Source of the DNA: Acholeplasmatales bacterium
GTDB lineage: Bacteria; Bacillota_I; Bacilli_A; Izemoplasmatales; Hujiaoplasmataceae
NCBI GenBank assembly: GCA_003477305.1
Contig: DMTN01000050.1
Span: 6,623-19,947, forward strand
DNA length: 13,325 bases
Direction of reading: 5' to 3'
A program made the translations under genes and the position numbers. Numbering within the stretch: the first letter of the stretch is position 1; each line of letters opens with the position of its first letter. Positions 6,487 to 13,325 of this stretch are shown piece after piece. Under the pieces are notes generated by a model. It searched no databases and had not been told where the DNA came from. It was given only the letters and a program-made list of their open reading frames with translations.

Positions 6487-6906
6487 ATGCAGATCAAAAT
6501 GAAAGTCGGATTCGTCTGTACGCACAACTCCTGCCGCAGCCAGATCGCCGAAGCGCTCGCCCGAAAGCTCGCTTCCGCCGACATCGACCCGTATTCCGCC
6601 GGGACGCACGTGGCCCCGAAGATCAATCCCGACGCCGTCCGCCGCATGCAGGACCTGCACGGGATCGACATGACCTTGACCCAGTCGCCCAAGACGACCG
6701 AAGCCTTGCCGGAAATCGACGTGCTCGTGACGATGGGATGCGGCGTCATCTGTCCCTGGATCCCGAACCGGCATCTCGAAGACTGGGGTCTGGAAGATCC
6801 GTCCGGCAAAGGCGACGAGGCGATGGATCAGACGATCCGCCTGATCGAGACGAAAGTCAACGATCTCGCAAAACGCATCCGCGCCGGCATCGTTCCCGCA
6901 AAATGA
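6487..6906 (+). CDS. arsC: Arsenate reductase, low-molecular-weight phosphatase fold
   Basis: 139 residues, the usual length. The phosphatase loop CTHNSCRS (Cys11, Arg17) is the oxyanion site, and the catalytic Asp lies in GLEDPSG (Asp104-Pro105). Two more cysteines, Cys85 and Cys89 (MGCGVICP), correspond to the relay cysteines of the thioredoxin-coupled ArsC class, which pass a disulfide to the surface while reducing As(V) to As(III). The spacing Cys-x3-Cys is shorter than in the plasmid pI258 type but typical of the MGCxxxCP subclass (family knowledge). AAAGGA lies 10 nt before the ATG; a second in-frame ATG at 6499 is a less likely start. It follows the Cys-rich thioredoxin-like gene by 143 nt and ends at a strong terminator. 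The As(III) made needs an exporter, which is not in the window. Confidence 0.93.
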   Translation: MQIKMKVGFVCTHNSCRSQIAEALARKLASADIDPYSAGTHVAPKINPDAVRRMQDLHGIDMTLTQSPKTTEALPEIDVLVTMGCGVICPWIPNRHLEDWGLEDPSGKGDEAMDQTIRLIETKVNDLAKRIRAGIVPAK

Positions 6907-6907
6907 C

Positions 6908-6953
6908 AAAAGTCCTTCCGAAACGGCAGTGCCGTCCGGAAGGACTTTTTTTT
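6908..6953. terminator. Strong bidirectional terminator between arsC and the sulfur-transfer gene
   Basis: Arms AAAAGTCCTTCCG (6908-6920) and CGGAAGGACTTTT (6937-6949) are perfectly complementary, with a smaller ACGGC/GCCGT stem inside the loop and a run of eight T (6946-6953). The A-run on the left supplies a U-tract for the minus strand. The arsC stop ends at 6906 and the opposite gene ends at 6955, so both are served. Confidence 0.9.
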
Positions 6954-6954
6954 G

Positions 6955-9426
6955 TCAGATGAACAGGTTGTGGTTCGCCTCGGTGGTATCGCCGAGATAG
7001 GTGGCGACGCCGGCGATCTCGATGCCGTCGATCAGTTCTTCCTGCTTGATTCCCATGATGTCCATCGACATCGCGCAGGCGATGATCTTGACGCCCATTT
7101 CCCTGGCGCTGGCCATCAAGGTCTGAAGCGAGTCGACGTTTTTCTTCTTCATGATGCCCTTGATCATCATCGGTCCCATGCCCGCCATGTTCATGTTGGA
7201 GATCGGCAGTTTGTTCACGCCGCGCGGCATCATGAATCCGAACATGCGTTCGATGAAGGTTTTCTTGACCTTGACGCGCTTCGGTTTGCGGAGGATGTTG
7301 AGACCCCAGAAGGTGAAGAAGAGGGAGACCTTCTTGCCCATCGAAGCGGCGCCGGAAGCGATGATGAAGGCGGCGATCGCCTTGTCGAGGTCCTGCGAGA
7401 AGACGACGATCGTCGTGCCGTTCTTGGTTTCGGTCACGGCGACATCCTTGTTCTTCGCAAAATCGCCGACGCCCTTTTGCAGTTTGGCGGTGACGACCTT
7501 GTCTAGGAGGTTGGCCGAAATCAGGGTGTTGCCCGTCTTCGCGGCCCACGATCCGATGTCCTTGAGGAAGCCGGGATCGGTGGCCGTGATCTCGAGGACC
7601 TGGCCTTCCTTCATGTCTTTCATCGCTTTGTATAGTTGGACGATCGGACCGGGACACTGAAGTCCGCAGGCATCGACCTTGAGAATCGCGTCGGGCTGGT
7701 TCATGGCTTTCTTTTCCTCCTTGACCGATTCGGCCTTCATCGCGCCGGAATCGTCGATCTTGGTGCTCACGGTCGGTTCGCAGACGGCATAGAGGCACTG
7801 CCAGGTCTTGTATCCGCCGTCGAGGTTTTTCACCGTAAAGCCGTTTTGGACGAGGATCCGGAGCGCCGCGTGGGAGCGGATCCCGGAGAGGCAGTAGACG
7901 TGGATCGTCTTGTCCTTCGGCAGTTCGGCGATCCGTTCGCGGATCGATCCGAGCGGGACGTTGACGGCGCCGGGAAGCGCGCCGAGTTCGAATTCGACCG
8001 GTTCGCGGACGTCGAGGAAGTATGCGCCTTCGGCCGCCAGTCCGGCGACTTCGTGCCACTGGTAGGTCTCGTCGAGTCCCGCCAGGATGTTTTCGCCGTA
8101 GTAACCGAGCATGTTCACCGGGTCTTTCGCCGACGAATAGGGCGGCGCGTAGGCGAGGTCGAGGTCGGCGAGGTCGGTGACCTTGAGTTTGGCGTAGATC
8201 GCCGTCGCGATCACGTCGATGCGCTTGCATCCGCCTTCGCCGCCGACCGCCTGCGCGCCGTAGATGGCGCCGGTTTCGGGGTGGAAGAGCAGTTTCATGG
8301 AGATCGTCTCCGCGCCGGGATAGTAGCCGGCGTGGGAGCCGGGATGAGTGTGAAGGGCGCGGTAGGGCAAATTCGCCGCCTTGAGCGCCTTTTCGTTCAT
8401 GCCGGTGGCGGCGACGGTGAGGTCGAAGACCTTCGCGACGGAGGTGCCGAGGGCGCCTTCATAGCGGTCTTCGTTTCCACAGAGGGCGTCGGCGACGATG
8501 CGGGCCTGCTTGTTCGCGGGGCCGGCGAGGGCGATCATCGTCTTTCCGCCAGAGACGTAGTCGGTGATTTCAGTCGCGTCGCCGACCGCGTAGATGTCGG
8601 GGTCGGACGTCGTCATGCGGTGGTCGGTGACGATCCCGCCGCGGGCGCCGATGGCAAGTCCGGCCGCTTTGGCGAGCTGGTTTTCGGGACGGACGCCGAC
8701 CGCGAAGATGATCAGGTCGGTCGATACCGTTTTCCCGCTCGACAGGACGACGGTCTTTCCGCCGTCGGCGAAGGACTTGACGCCATCTTTTAAAATCAGG
8801 GTGACGCCCAAATCGCCGATGTGGTTGTGGACGATCGAGGCCATTTCGATGTCGATGGGGGCCATCACCTGGTCGGCCATCTCGACGATCGTGACGTCGA
8901 TGCCGAGGCCGTGGAGGTTTTCGGCCATTTCGAGGCCGATGAAGCCGCCGCCGATGACGGTCGCGCGGGCGGGTTTTTCCTTGACGACAAAGTCGTGGAT
9001 CGCGTCGGTGTCCGGGATCGTGCGGAGGGTGAAGAGGTTCTTTGCCTCGCGGATGCCGGGGATCGGCGGGAAGACCGGCGCCGCGCCGGTCGAGAGGACC
9101 AGCTTGTCGTAGGCTTAGACATAGGTATCGCCATTCGCCTTCTTGACGGTGACGGTATGGTTCGCGCGGTCGATCGACGTGACGTCGCTTTGAATCCGGA
9201 TGTCGAGGGCGAACTTGGATGTCATATCCTCGACCGTCTGGACGATCAGGCTTTCGCGGTTCTTGATGACGCCGCCGATGTAGTAGGGCAGTCCGCAGTT
9301 GGCGAACGAGATGTACTCGCTGCGTTCGAACATGATGATCTTCGCTGTTTCGTCGAGTCGGCGCAGACGGGCCGCGACGGTTGCGCCGCCGGCGACGCCG
9401 CCGACGATGAGGATGGTTTTGGGCAT
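6955..9426 (-). pseudogene. CoA-disulfide reductase-rhodanese-TusA-DsrE2 fusion, interrupted by one in-frame TAA
   Basis: Read through the stop, this is an 823-codon gene with four modules. (1) A FAD/NAD(P)H disulfide reductase of the CoA-disulfide reductase type: VGGVAGG (8-14), active Cys44 in SFANCGLPYY, later VIGGGFIGLEMA and YAVGDA. (2) Rhodanese with Cys512 (VYCLSGIRS). (3) TusA/SirA with DACGLQCPGP (Cys587, Cys591). (4) DsrE2-like domain ending the protein, Cys784 in IIACAMSMD. Such fusions handle persulfide sulfur: reduction of disulfide or persulfide, then relay over rhodanese, TusA and DsrE. The start at 9426 has GGAGGT seven nt upstream. Codon 104 (9115-9117) is TAA, between GDTYV and AYDKLVLSTGA, where the family simply continues. 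The other 720 codons stay open with every active-site Cys kept, so the lesion is recent, a base error, or read through. A GAA (Glu) changed in one base is the simplest origin. Confidence 0.88.
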
Positions 9427-9458
9427 GGAAAATACCTCCGAATGAATTCTACATACCA

Positions 9459-9486
9459 ACTATACAATATTTGACGATAGAGTCAA
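9459..9486 (-). promoter_or_regulatory. Promoter of the sulfur-transfer flavoprotein gene
   Basis: On the minus strand TTGACT (9481-9486), 16 bp, then TATAGT (9459-9464). Both hexamers are 5/6 matches. The expected start near 9453 gives a leader of about 26 nt with the GGAGGT site. The spacer contains the near-palindrome CAAATATTG, which may be an operator but is short. Confidence 0.65.
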
Positions 9487-9498
9487 GAGATAAGCGCA

Positions 9499-9526
9499 AG
9501 AAGAAAACGCGCCCGCAGGCGCGTTT
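9499..9526 (-). terminator. Terminator of the TetR-ABC operon
   Basis: AAACGCGCC (9505-9513) and GGCGCGTTT (9518-9526) pair perfectly around a 4-nt loop. On the minus strand the stem is followed by TCTTCTT, a moderate U-rich tract. It lies 11 nt after the last gene of the ABC operon and just upstream of the flavoprotein promoter. Confidence 0.75.
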
Positions 9527-9537
9527 CGCGTTACATG

Positions 9538-9672
9538 TCAGTCTTCGTTCAAATGATCGGCTTTCCTGGCTTTGTCGGATCGATTCGACTTGATCTTGTT
9601 CCAGGCGTAGAACTTGAGGGCGCCGAGGGCGATGACGCCGACGGCGATCAACACATAACCCCACCACTGCAT
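9538..9672 (-). CDS. 44-residue single-helix membrane protein in ABC operon
   Basis: Encodes 44 residues: a short MQWW start, one hydrophobic helix (WGYVLIAVGVIALGALKFYAW, about 4-24), and a charged tail rich in Lys, Arg and Asp (NKIKSNRSDKARKADHLNED). AGGAGG overlaps the stop of the upstream permease and sits seven nt before the ATG at 9672; the in-frame ATG at 9678 is too close to that site. The gap to the permease stop is 11 nt and a terminator follows, so it is the last gene of the TetR-ABC operon. No family is recognised. It may be a small accessory subunit of the transporter, or an unrelated membrane peptide. Inside-positive charge places the C-terminus in the cytoplasm (inference). Confidence 0.7.
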   Translation of the reverse strand: MQWWGYVLIAVGVIALGALKFYAWNKIKSNRSDKARKADHLNED

Positions 9673-9683
9673 GAGCATACCTC

Positions 9684-10487
9684 CTACTTGAGACCTGACT
9701 TGCGGATGAAGCCGCGCATCGCGAGAAGCCCGAGCGCGAGCGGATACAACGTACCGATCAGCATATACCACCAGAATCCGAGATCGGCCGGATTGTCGGT
9801 CGAGAGGGCGAGATTGAGGAGCGCCTTGACCGGCCAGAAGTTCGGCGCGATGCCAAGGAAGTACTGTTTCCAGCCCATCAGTGAATCGAGCAAGGCGAGG
9901 ATCGGGACCATCACGATCAAGGCGCCGGCCTTGACGAAGGCGAATCCTTCGATCTTGTTCCTCGCGACGCCGGCGAAGATCGCGCCGATGAAGGGGACGA
10001 TGATCGAGGAGACGAACGAGAAGACGATGATCTGGAAGTAGGTGATGTTGTCGAAGAGGCCGATCGTGACGCCGCCGTATTCGACGGCATAGGCATCGGC
10101 GAAGAAGAGCTTGAGGCCGCCGGTCATCACGAGGTTGCCGAGGAAGGCGAAGACGAACGCGTAGGCCGTCTTGAACCAGGCGTAGCCGGCGACCGTGATC
10201 GGCGTCACGGCGATCGACCAGAGCGTCTTCTCATCCTTGTTTTCCAGAAGCGAGAAGCCGAGGAGCGCGCCCATCATGTAGCCGCCGAGCGAATTGGCGA
10301 CGACGAAGCCGATCAAAAGCGTGATCGTCCGGGCGTTCGAAGCGGCGCCGCTCCGGTCGAGGATCGCCGGCAACAGCCAGCCCATGATCAACATCATGAA
10401 GATCGGGTAGAACAGCATGAAGGCGTTCATCGGGTCGTGAAGCAGCGTCTTGATTTCGTATTTCAACAGTTTCGCGAAGGCTTTCAT
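9684..10487 (-). CDS. ABC exporter permease (fluoroquinolone-export-like)
   Basis: 267 residues with about six hydrophobic segments: after the amphipathic KLLKYEIKTLLHDPMN start come PIFMMLIMGWLLPAIL, a helix with LLIGFVVANSLGG, then AYAFVFAFLGNLVMTG, IIVFSFVSSIIVPFIGAIFAG, ALIVMVPILALLDSL and YMLIGTLYPLALGLLAM. The LENKDEKTL segment between helices 2 and 3 is the usual ABC-2 coupling region (E.K.. followed by tLwsiaVTP). The start at 10487 has GGGGTGAGG just upstream and lies four nt after the stop of the other permease. With the ATPase and the second permease it makes an export complex of the ABC-2 type. Gene order recalls Rv2688c-Rv2687c-Rv2686c of Mycobacterium tuberculosis, a fluoroquinolone exporter; the real substrate here is unknown. 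Confidence 0.82.
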   Translation of the reverse strand: MKAFAKLLKYEIKTLLHDPMNAFMLFYPIFMMLIMGWLLPAILDRSGAASNARTITLLIGFVVANSLGGYMMGALLGFSLLENKDEKTLWSIAVTPITVAGYAWFKTAYAFVFAFLGNLVMTGGLKLFFADAYAVEYGGVTIGLFDNITYFQIIVFSFVSSIIVPFIGAIFAGVARNKIEGFAFVKAGALIVMVPILALLDSLMGWKQYFLGIAPNFWPVKALLNLALSTDNPADLGFWWYMLIGTLYPLALGLLAMRGFIRKSGLK

Positions 10488-10491
10488 GACC

Positions 10492-11208
10492 TCACCCCTC
10501 GATCGCTTTCGCCCGGAAGCGCGGATAGACGACAAACGGATAGATGACCCCGCCGATGATGAAGAGCCACAATGCGGCGATCACGACGCGGAGCGGTTCG
10601 GCGGCTTCGAAGAGGCTGCCGATCAACACGTCGGTCGCATACATCGGCGAAAGCATGCCGAGATAGATCCAGTTGCCGGGGAGCAATTCCAGCGGTACGA
10701 GGATCAACGGCACCATGAACAAAACCGCCATCCCCATATATTTCATCAAAAAGCTCATGAAATCACGCGAAGCGAGGGCAATCACGTAGCCGAGCGCGGT
10801 GTGGGCGAAGACGGCGAGGACCGTATAGAAGACGATCGCGAGGACATTCACGGTGATGCCGTGAAAGATCCACGCCGCCAGCATGATGAGGATCGATGAG
10901 ACGATTCCCGAGGCGATCGCGGCGATCACCTTCGCGGCGAGCACCTCCACAAGCGACACGGGGGAGACGAGCAGCGTCTTCAGGGTGCTTTCCTGCTTCT
11001 CGAAGAAGAAGGAGGCGCCGAGCAGGGCGATCGACATCATCCCGGTGTCGGTGACGACGAGCAGCGGGAACAGCATTTCCGCCTCCGCGGGGGCGGACAG
11101 GCCGAGGATCAGAACCCAGATCGCCGAGACCAGCAGTCCGAAGAAGAGGATGCGGTACTTGACGAGGCGGTGCAGTTCCCCGGCGAGCAGCCGGAGGAAG
11201 TTATTCAT
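10492..11208 (-). CDS. ABC-2 type exporter permease
   Basis: 238 residues, about six membrane segments: ILFFGLLVSAIWVLILGL, LFPLLVVTDTGMMSIALLG, a long one with VLAAKVIAAIASGIVSSILIMLAAWIF, VLAIVFYTVLAVFAHTALGYVIAL, MAVLFMVPLILVPLELL and VVIAALWLFIIGGVIYPFVV. Between segments 2 and 3 FFFEKQESTLKTLLVSPVS is the classic ABC-2 EK(e)..gTl..l..tPv coupling motif. The start at 11208 overlaps the ATPase stop by eight nt (ATG AATAA), which points to translational coupling. A GTG at 11220 would add four residues and has no better ribosome site. It is the partner half of the permease at 9684-10487. Confidence 0.86.
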   Translation of the reverse strand: MNNFLRLLAGELHRLVKYRILFFGLLVSAIWVLILGLSAPAEAEMLFPLLVVTDTGMMSIALLGASFFFEKQESTLKTLLVSPVSLVEVLAAKVIAAIASGIVSSILIMLAAWIFHGITVNVLAIVFYTVLAVFAHTALGYVIALASRDFMSFLMKYMGMAVLFMVPLILVPLELLPGNWIYLGMLSPMYATDVLIGSLFEAAEPLRVVIAALWLFIIGGVIYPFVVYPRFRAKAIEG

Positions 11209-12064
11209 ATTTCGCTTCACCCGTCACTTTGATGAAGATGTCCTCCATCGTCGTCTCGCCCGAATGGATCGTCACGACGCGGTCGTTTTTGAGGACGTCG
11301 AGGAACGCGTCGTTGTGGCCGATGCCCTCAAGCGGGAAGACCGTCTTGCGTTCGCCCGCGTCGGCGATCGATTCGACGATGACTTCCTTCTTGCCGTAGC
11401 GCAGTTTCAGTTCGCGCGGCGAAGACACTTCGGAGATCGAACCCTTCGTCATGAAGGCGACTTCGTCGCAGAGTTGCTCGACGTCGCCCATCAGATGGGT
11501 CGTGATGAAGATCGTCTTGCCGGCGGCCTTCATTTCGAGGATCATGTCCTTGAGGATCTTCGCGTTCGACGGATCGAGGCCGTTCGTCGGTTCGTCGAGA
11601 AAGAGAAATTCCGGATCGTTCAAGAGCGCGCGGACGAAATTGAGGCGGACCTTCATGCCCTTCGAGTATTCGCCGACGGGACGGTTGGCGTCGTTTTTCA
11701 GACCGACGCGCGTCAGCAGCGCTTCATAGTCGGCTTTCGTCTTGTACAGCCCGGCGAAGTAGGAGAGGTTCTCGCGCGCCGTGAGGCGGTTGAAGTGGAC
11801 CGGCATCTCGAAGCCGACGCCGACCCGCTCGTAGAATTCTTTGCCGAAGGTGCGCAGGTCGCGTCCGAAAAACCGGATTTCGCCCTGATAGTCCCAGAGC
11901 AGTTTCGCGAGAATCTTCTGGGTTGTCGACTTGCCGGCGCCGGAAGGTCCGAGCAGCCCGAAAATCGTCCCTTTTTTGACCGCGAACGAAACACCCTTGA
12001 TCGTCGTTTCCTTCGCGGTCGGGTAAGTGAATGTCAGTCCTTTGATCTCAAACGCCTTGTCCAT
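11201..12064 (-). CDS. ABC exporter ATPase
   Basis: 287 residues, one nucleotide-binding domain: Walker A GPSGAGKST (39-47), Q-loop region GFEMPVHFNRLTARENL with Glu in place of the usual Gln (86), signature EYSKGMKVRL (132-141, SKGMK replacing LSGGQ), Walker B FLFLDEPTNGLDP (153-165) and H-loop His190. SKGM-type signatures are normal in this drug-export branch. The C-terminal 80 residues form a regulatory extension as in ATPases that pair with ABC-2 permeases. It powers export by the two downstream permeases. The start is supported by GGAG seven nt upstream and lies inside the last 17 nt of the TetR gene, so regulator and pump are coupled. Confidence 0.93.
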   Translation of the reverse strand: MDKAFEIKGLTFTYPTAKETTIKGVSFAVKKGTIFGLLGPSGAGKSTTQKILAKLLWDYQGEIRFFGRDLRTFGKEFYERVGVGFEMPVHFNRLTARENLSYFAGLYKTKADYEALLTRVGLKNDANRPVGEYSKGMKVRLNFVRALLNDPEFLFLDEPTNGLDPSNAKILKDMILEMKAAGKTIFITTHLMGDVEQLCDEVAFMTKGSISEVSSPRELKLRYGKKEVIVESIADAGERKTVFPLEGIGHNDAFLDVLKNDRVVTIHSGETTMEDIFIKVTGEAKYE

Positions 12065-12659
12065 CTTGCTTCTCCATTCCCCGGACCACCGTCTTCATGA
12101 AGGCGACGCTGTCGTTCCGGATCGATTCCATATATCGTACGTCGATGCCCGCCCGCACGTACGTCGCCTGCAGGCCGTTGGCGGCGGTTTCGAGGATGCG
12201 GTAGACATCTTCTTTCGTCAGTTCCGGACGGAAGCGGCTCCAGTCGAGTTCGCCGAAGAAGCGGCGGATGCTCATCTGCGACAAATCCCGGACGCGGGTG
12301 GCGATCGTCTCGCCGACGCCTGCGGGCGGCGCCGAGAACGCTTCGAGGAGGATCTTCGTCGCCTCGGGGTGTCCGGCCGCATACCGCGCCTTCCAGGCGA
12401 GGACGTCGACGATCCGCTCGAAAACCGGCGCATCGACGGTCGCATCGAAATTGTCGAGTTCCTCGAGCATGCGGTCGAGTTCGCGGGTGAAGAGCGCTCC
12501 GAACAGAAGCGCTTTCGAGCCGAAACGCTGGAAGACGGAACCCTTCGCGACGTCGGCGAGGGCGGCGATCCGGTTCGTCGAGGCGGCCCGAAAGCCGCGT
12601 TCGGCGAATTCGGTCAAGGCTGCGTCGAGGATTTTTTCGGCGGTCAATTCTTTCTTCAT
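12048..12659 (-). CDS. TetR/AcrR-family repressor of the ABC operon
   Basis: 203 residues. The N-terminal DNA-binding domain is clear: ILDAALTEFAERGFRAASTNRIAALADVAKGSVFQRFGSKALLF (about 10-52), the TetR helix-turn-helix with the F-x-x-F-x-x-K-x-x-L end. The rest is a variable, mostly helical ligand and dimer domain. It is the first gene of the operon and its promoter carries a 14-bp palindrome at the transcription start, so it most likely represses itself and the ABC pump until an inducer, probably a pump substrate, binds (inference). GGAGG lies eight nt before the ATG at 12659; a longer form from 12686 would begin inside the operator. Confidence 0.92.
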   Translation of the reverse strand: MKKELTAEKILDAALTEFAERGFRAASTNRIAALADVAKGSVFQRFGSKALLFGALFTRELDRMLEELDNFDATVDAPVFERIVDVLAWKARYAAGHPEATKILLEAFSAPPAGVGETIATRVRDLSQMSIRRFFGELDWSRFRPELTKEDVYRILETAANGLQATYVRAGIDVRYMESIRNDSVAFMKTVVRGMEKQDGQGV

Positions 12660-12679
12660 CCCGGGCTCCTCCACAAAAA

Positions 12680-12693
12680 TGACCAATTGGTCA
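12680..12693. promoter_or_regulatory. TetR-type operator, perfect 14-bp palindrome
   Basis: TGACCAATTGGTCA is perfectly self-complementary. It covers the expected transcription start of the TetR-ABC operon, 5 bp downstream of the -10 box, and lies 20 bp before the TetR start codon. TGACCAnnTGGTCA-like dyads are typical for TetR-family sites. Confidence 0.85.
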
Positions 12694-12698
12694 CATAT

Positions 12699-12727
12699 AG
12701 TTTACGCCGACCTGAAATCGTTGTCAA
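12699..12727 (-). promoter_or_regulatory. Promoter of the TetR-ABC operon
   Basis: Perfect -35 TTGACA (12722-12727), 17-bp spacer, -10 TAAACT (12699-12704, 4/6). The predicted start falls in or next to the palindrome 12680-12693, so a bound repressor would block initiation. Confidence 0.78.
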
Positions 12728-12767
12728 GAGCTCCGTGCCGATTTTCGCGGATTTGGGGATGCATTTC

Positions 12768-12802
12768 TTGCGTATTGTGCGATACTATATATAAATATAT
12801 AG
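12768..12802 (+). promoter_or_regulatory. Promoter with AT palindrome for the hydrolase gene
   Basis: TTGCGT (12768-12773), 16 bp, TATAAA (12790-12795). The -10 lies inside a perfect inverted repeat, CTATATAT-AA-ATATATAG (12785-12802), 18 bp. The repeat could be an operator, though a sequence made only of A and T in its centre forms palindromes easily. The gene starts at 12822 behind a good GGAGG. Confidence 0.5.
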
Positions 12803-12821
12803 ATGTTTTCACGGAGGACCT

Positions 12822-13325
12822 ATGGAAAAGAACGTTCTGATTCCCCATTTCATCGACGACCGCCGTCGTGACGCCGTCCTTGTCTGCCCCGGCGGCGGAT
12901 ATCATTTCACTTCGCCGCGCGAAGCGCTGCCGGTCGTCCGACGCTTCCAGGTCCTCGGGTTCCACGCGGCCGTCTTCGAATACCGCCACGAGAAGAAAAT
13001 CCATCCGGACGTCATCGACGAGGCGCTTTCCGTCGCAACATCATTTCGCGCCGACCCGCGTGTCGCGCGGCTGTTCGTGATCGGCTTTTCCGCCGGCGGA
13101 CACCTCGCCCTCCATCTCGTCGAACGGCATCCGAAACTCTTCGCCGGCGCGATCCTCTGCTACCCCGTCGTCACCTCCGATCCGCGCTGGGAACATCACG
13201 GTTCGATCGCCAATCTGCTCGGATCAGACCAATCGGAACAGCGCTTGAAGGAAGTCTCGCTTGAACGTCATGTCCCGAAGGCCATGCCGCCGGTCTTCGT
13301 CTGGCATACGATGGACGACCAGGGC
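12822..13325 (+). CDS. Alpha/beta hydrolase (esterase/lipase-like), 3' part outside window
   Basis: The first 168 residues are visible. Oxyanion-hole motif PGGGYHF (23-29) and nucleophile elbow GFSAGGH with Ser90 mark the esterase/acetyl-hydrolase branch of the alpha/beta fold (BD-FAE/Axe-like). The strand ending in VWHTMDDQ brings the acid residue (Asp165 or 166); the catalytic His lies beyond the edge. No signal peptide, so cytoplasmic. Likely removes acyl groups from small esters or sugars, but the substrate is not shown. GGAGG sits six nt before the ATG at 12822. The gene is divergent from the TetR-ABC operon and the two share a 162-nt regulatory gap. Confidence 0.88.
   Translation, partial: MEKNVLIPHFIDDRRRDAVLVCPGGGYHFTSPREALPVVRRFQVLGFHAAVFEYRHEKKIHPDVIDEALSVATSFRADPRVARLFVIGFSAGGHLALHLVERHPKLFAGAILCYPVVTSDPRWEHHGSIANLLGSDQSEQRLKEVSLERHVPKAMPPVFVWHTMDDQG

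Noticed and set aside
6857..8230. 457-codon minus-strand frame overlapping the flavoprotein in another frame
   Set aside because: Arg/Gly/His-rich and without domains; the other frame carries rhodanese, TusA and DsrE motifs.
7636..8793. 385-codon plus-strand frame opposite the sulfur-transfer flavoprotein
   Set aside because: Low-complexity Asp/Arg/Val-rich product opposite a conserved multi-domain protein; an antisense artefact.
9115..9117. TAA as a recoded sense codon or selenocysteine site
   Set aside because: Selenocysteine uses TGA, and TAA is used as the normal stop by the GGDEF-EAL and ATPase genes.
10883..12100. 405-codon plus-strand frame across the ABC ATPase and permease
   Set aside because: Antisense to Walker A/B-containing ATPase, no initiation signals, biased composition.

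Overview
The window looks like a stretch of a GC-rich (by eye 55-60%) Gram-positive-type chromosome, probably Bacillota or a related wall-less or near-relative lineage (weak inference). Genes have strong AGGAGG-type ribosome sites, tight operons, TTGACA/TATAAT-type promoters, and the family set (multi-TM diguanylate cyclase, thioredoxin-coupled-type ArsC, MscS, TetR-controlled ABC exporter) seen in that group. TGA, TAA and TAG are all used as stops, so the code looks standard.

Left part (1-3270): a NUDIX hydrolase fragment on the minus strand is divergent from a two-gene plus-strand operon of c-di-GMP enzymes, a membrane GGDEF-EAL protein and a seven-helix GGDEF protein 3 nt downstream. The operon ends at a bidirectional hairpin shared with the convergent next operon.

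Middle-left (3280-5663, minus): a secreted or membrane-tethered protein made of about four Fn3/Ig-like beta repeats, followed by an MscS-type mechanosensitive channel. The 5' end of the secreted-protein gene contains a run of seven G and a competing, well-formed start in another frame.

Middle (5767-6953, plus): a small arsenic/thiol unit. A strong promoter, a 20-bp inverted repeat at the expected transcription start (ArsR/SmtB-like placement), a thioredoxin-fold protein with a CC site and an extraordinary nine-cysteine tail, then a thiol-dependent arsenate reductase. No ArsR and no arsenite pump are in the window. Opposite it (6955-9426, minus) is a four-module sulfur/thiol flavoprotein (CoA-disulfide reductase, rhodanese, TusA, DsrE2) interrupted by one in-frame TAA at codon 104, with all else intact.

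Right part (9505-12727, minus): TetR regulator, ABC ATPase, two six-helix permeases and a 44-residue single-helix protein form one overlapping operon, resembling Rv2688c-type (fluoroquinolone-export-like) transporters. Its promoter carries a perfect 14-bp palindrome suitable as TetR operator. Divergent from it is an alpha/beta hydrolase running off the right edge, with an 18-bp AT palindrome over its -10 region.

No tRNA, rRNA, CRISPR array or insertion sequence was seen. The best leads are the interrupted sulfur-transfer fusion, the Cys-rich thioredoxin-like protein, the poly-G start of the secreted protein, and the micro-protein in the ABC operon.
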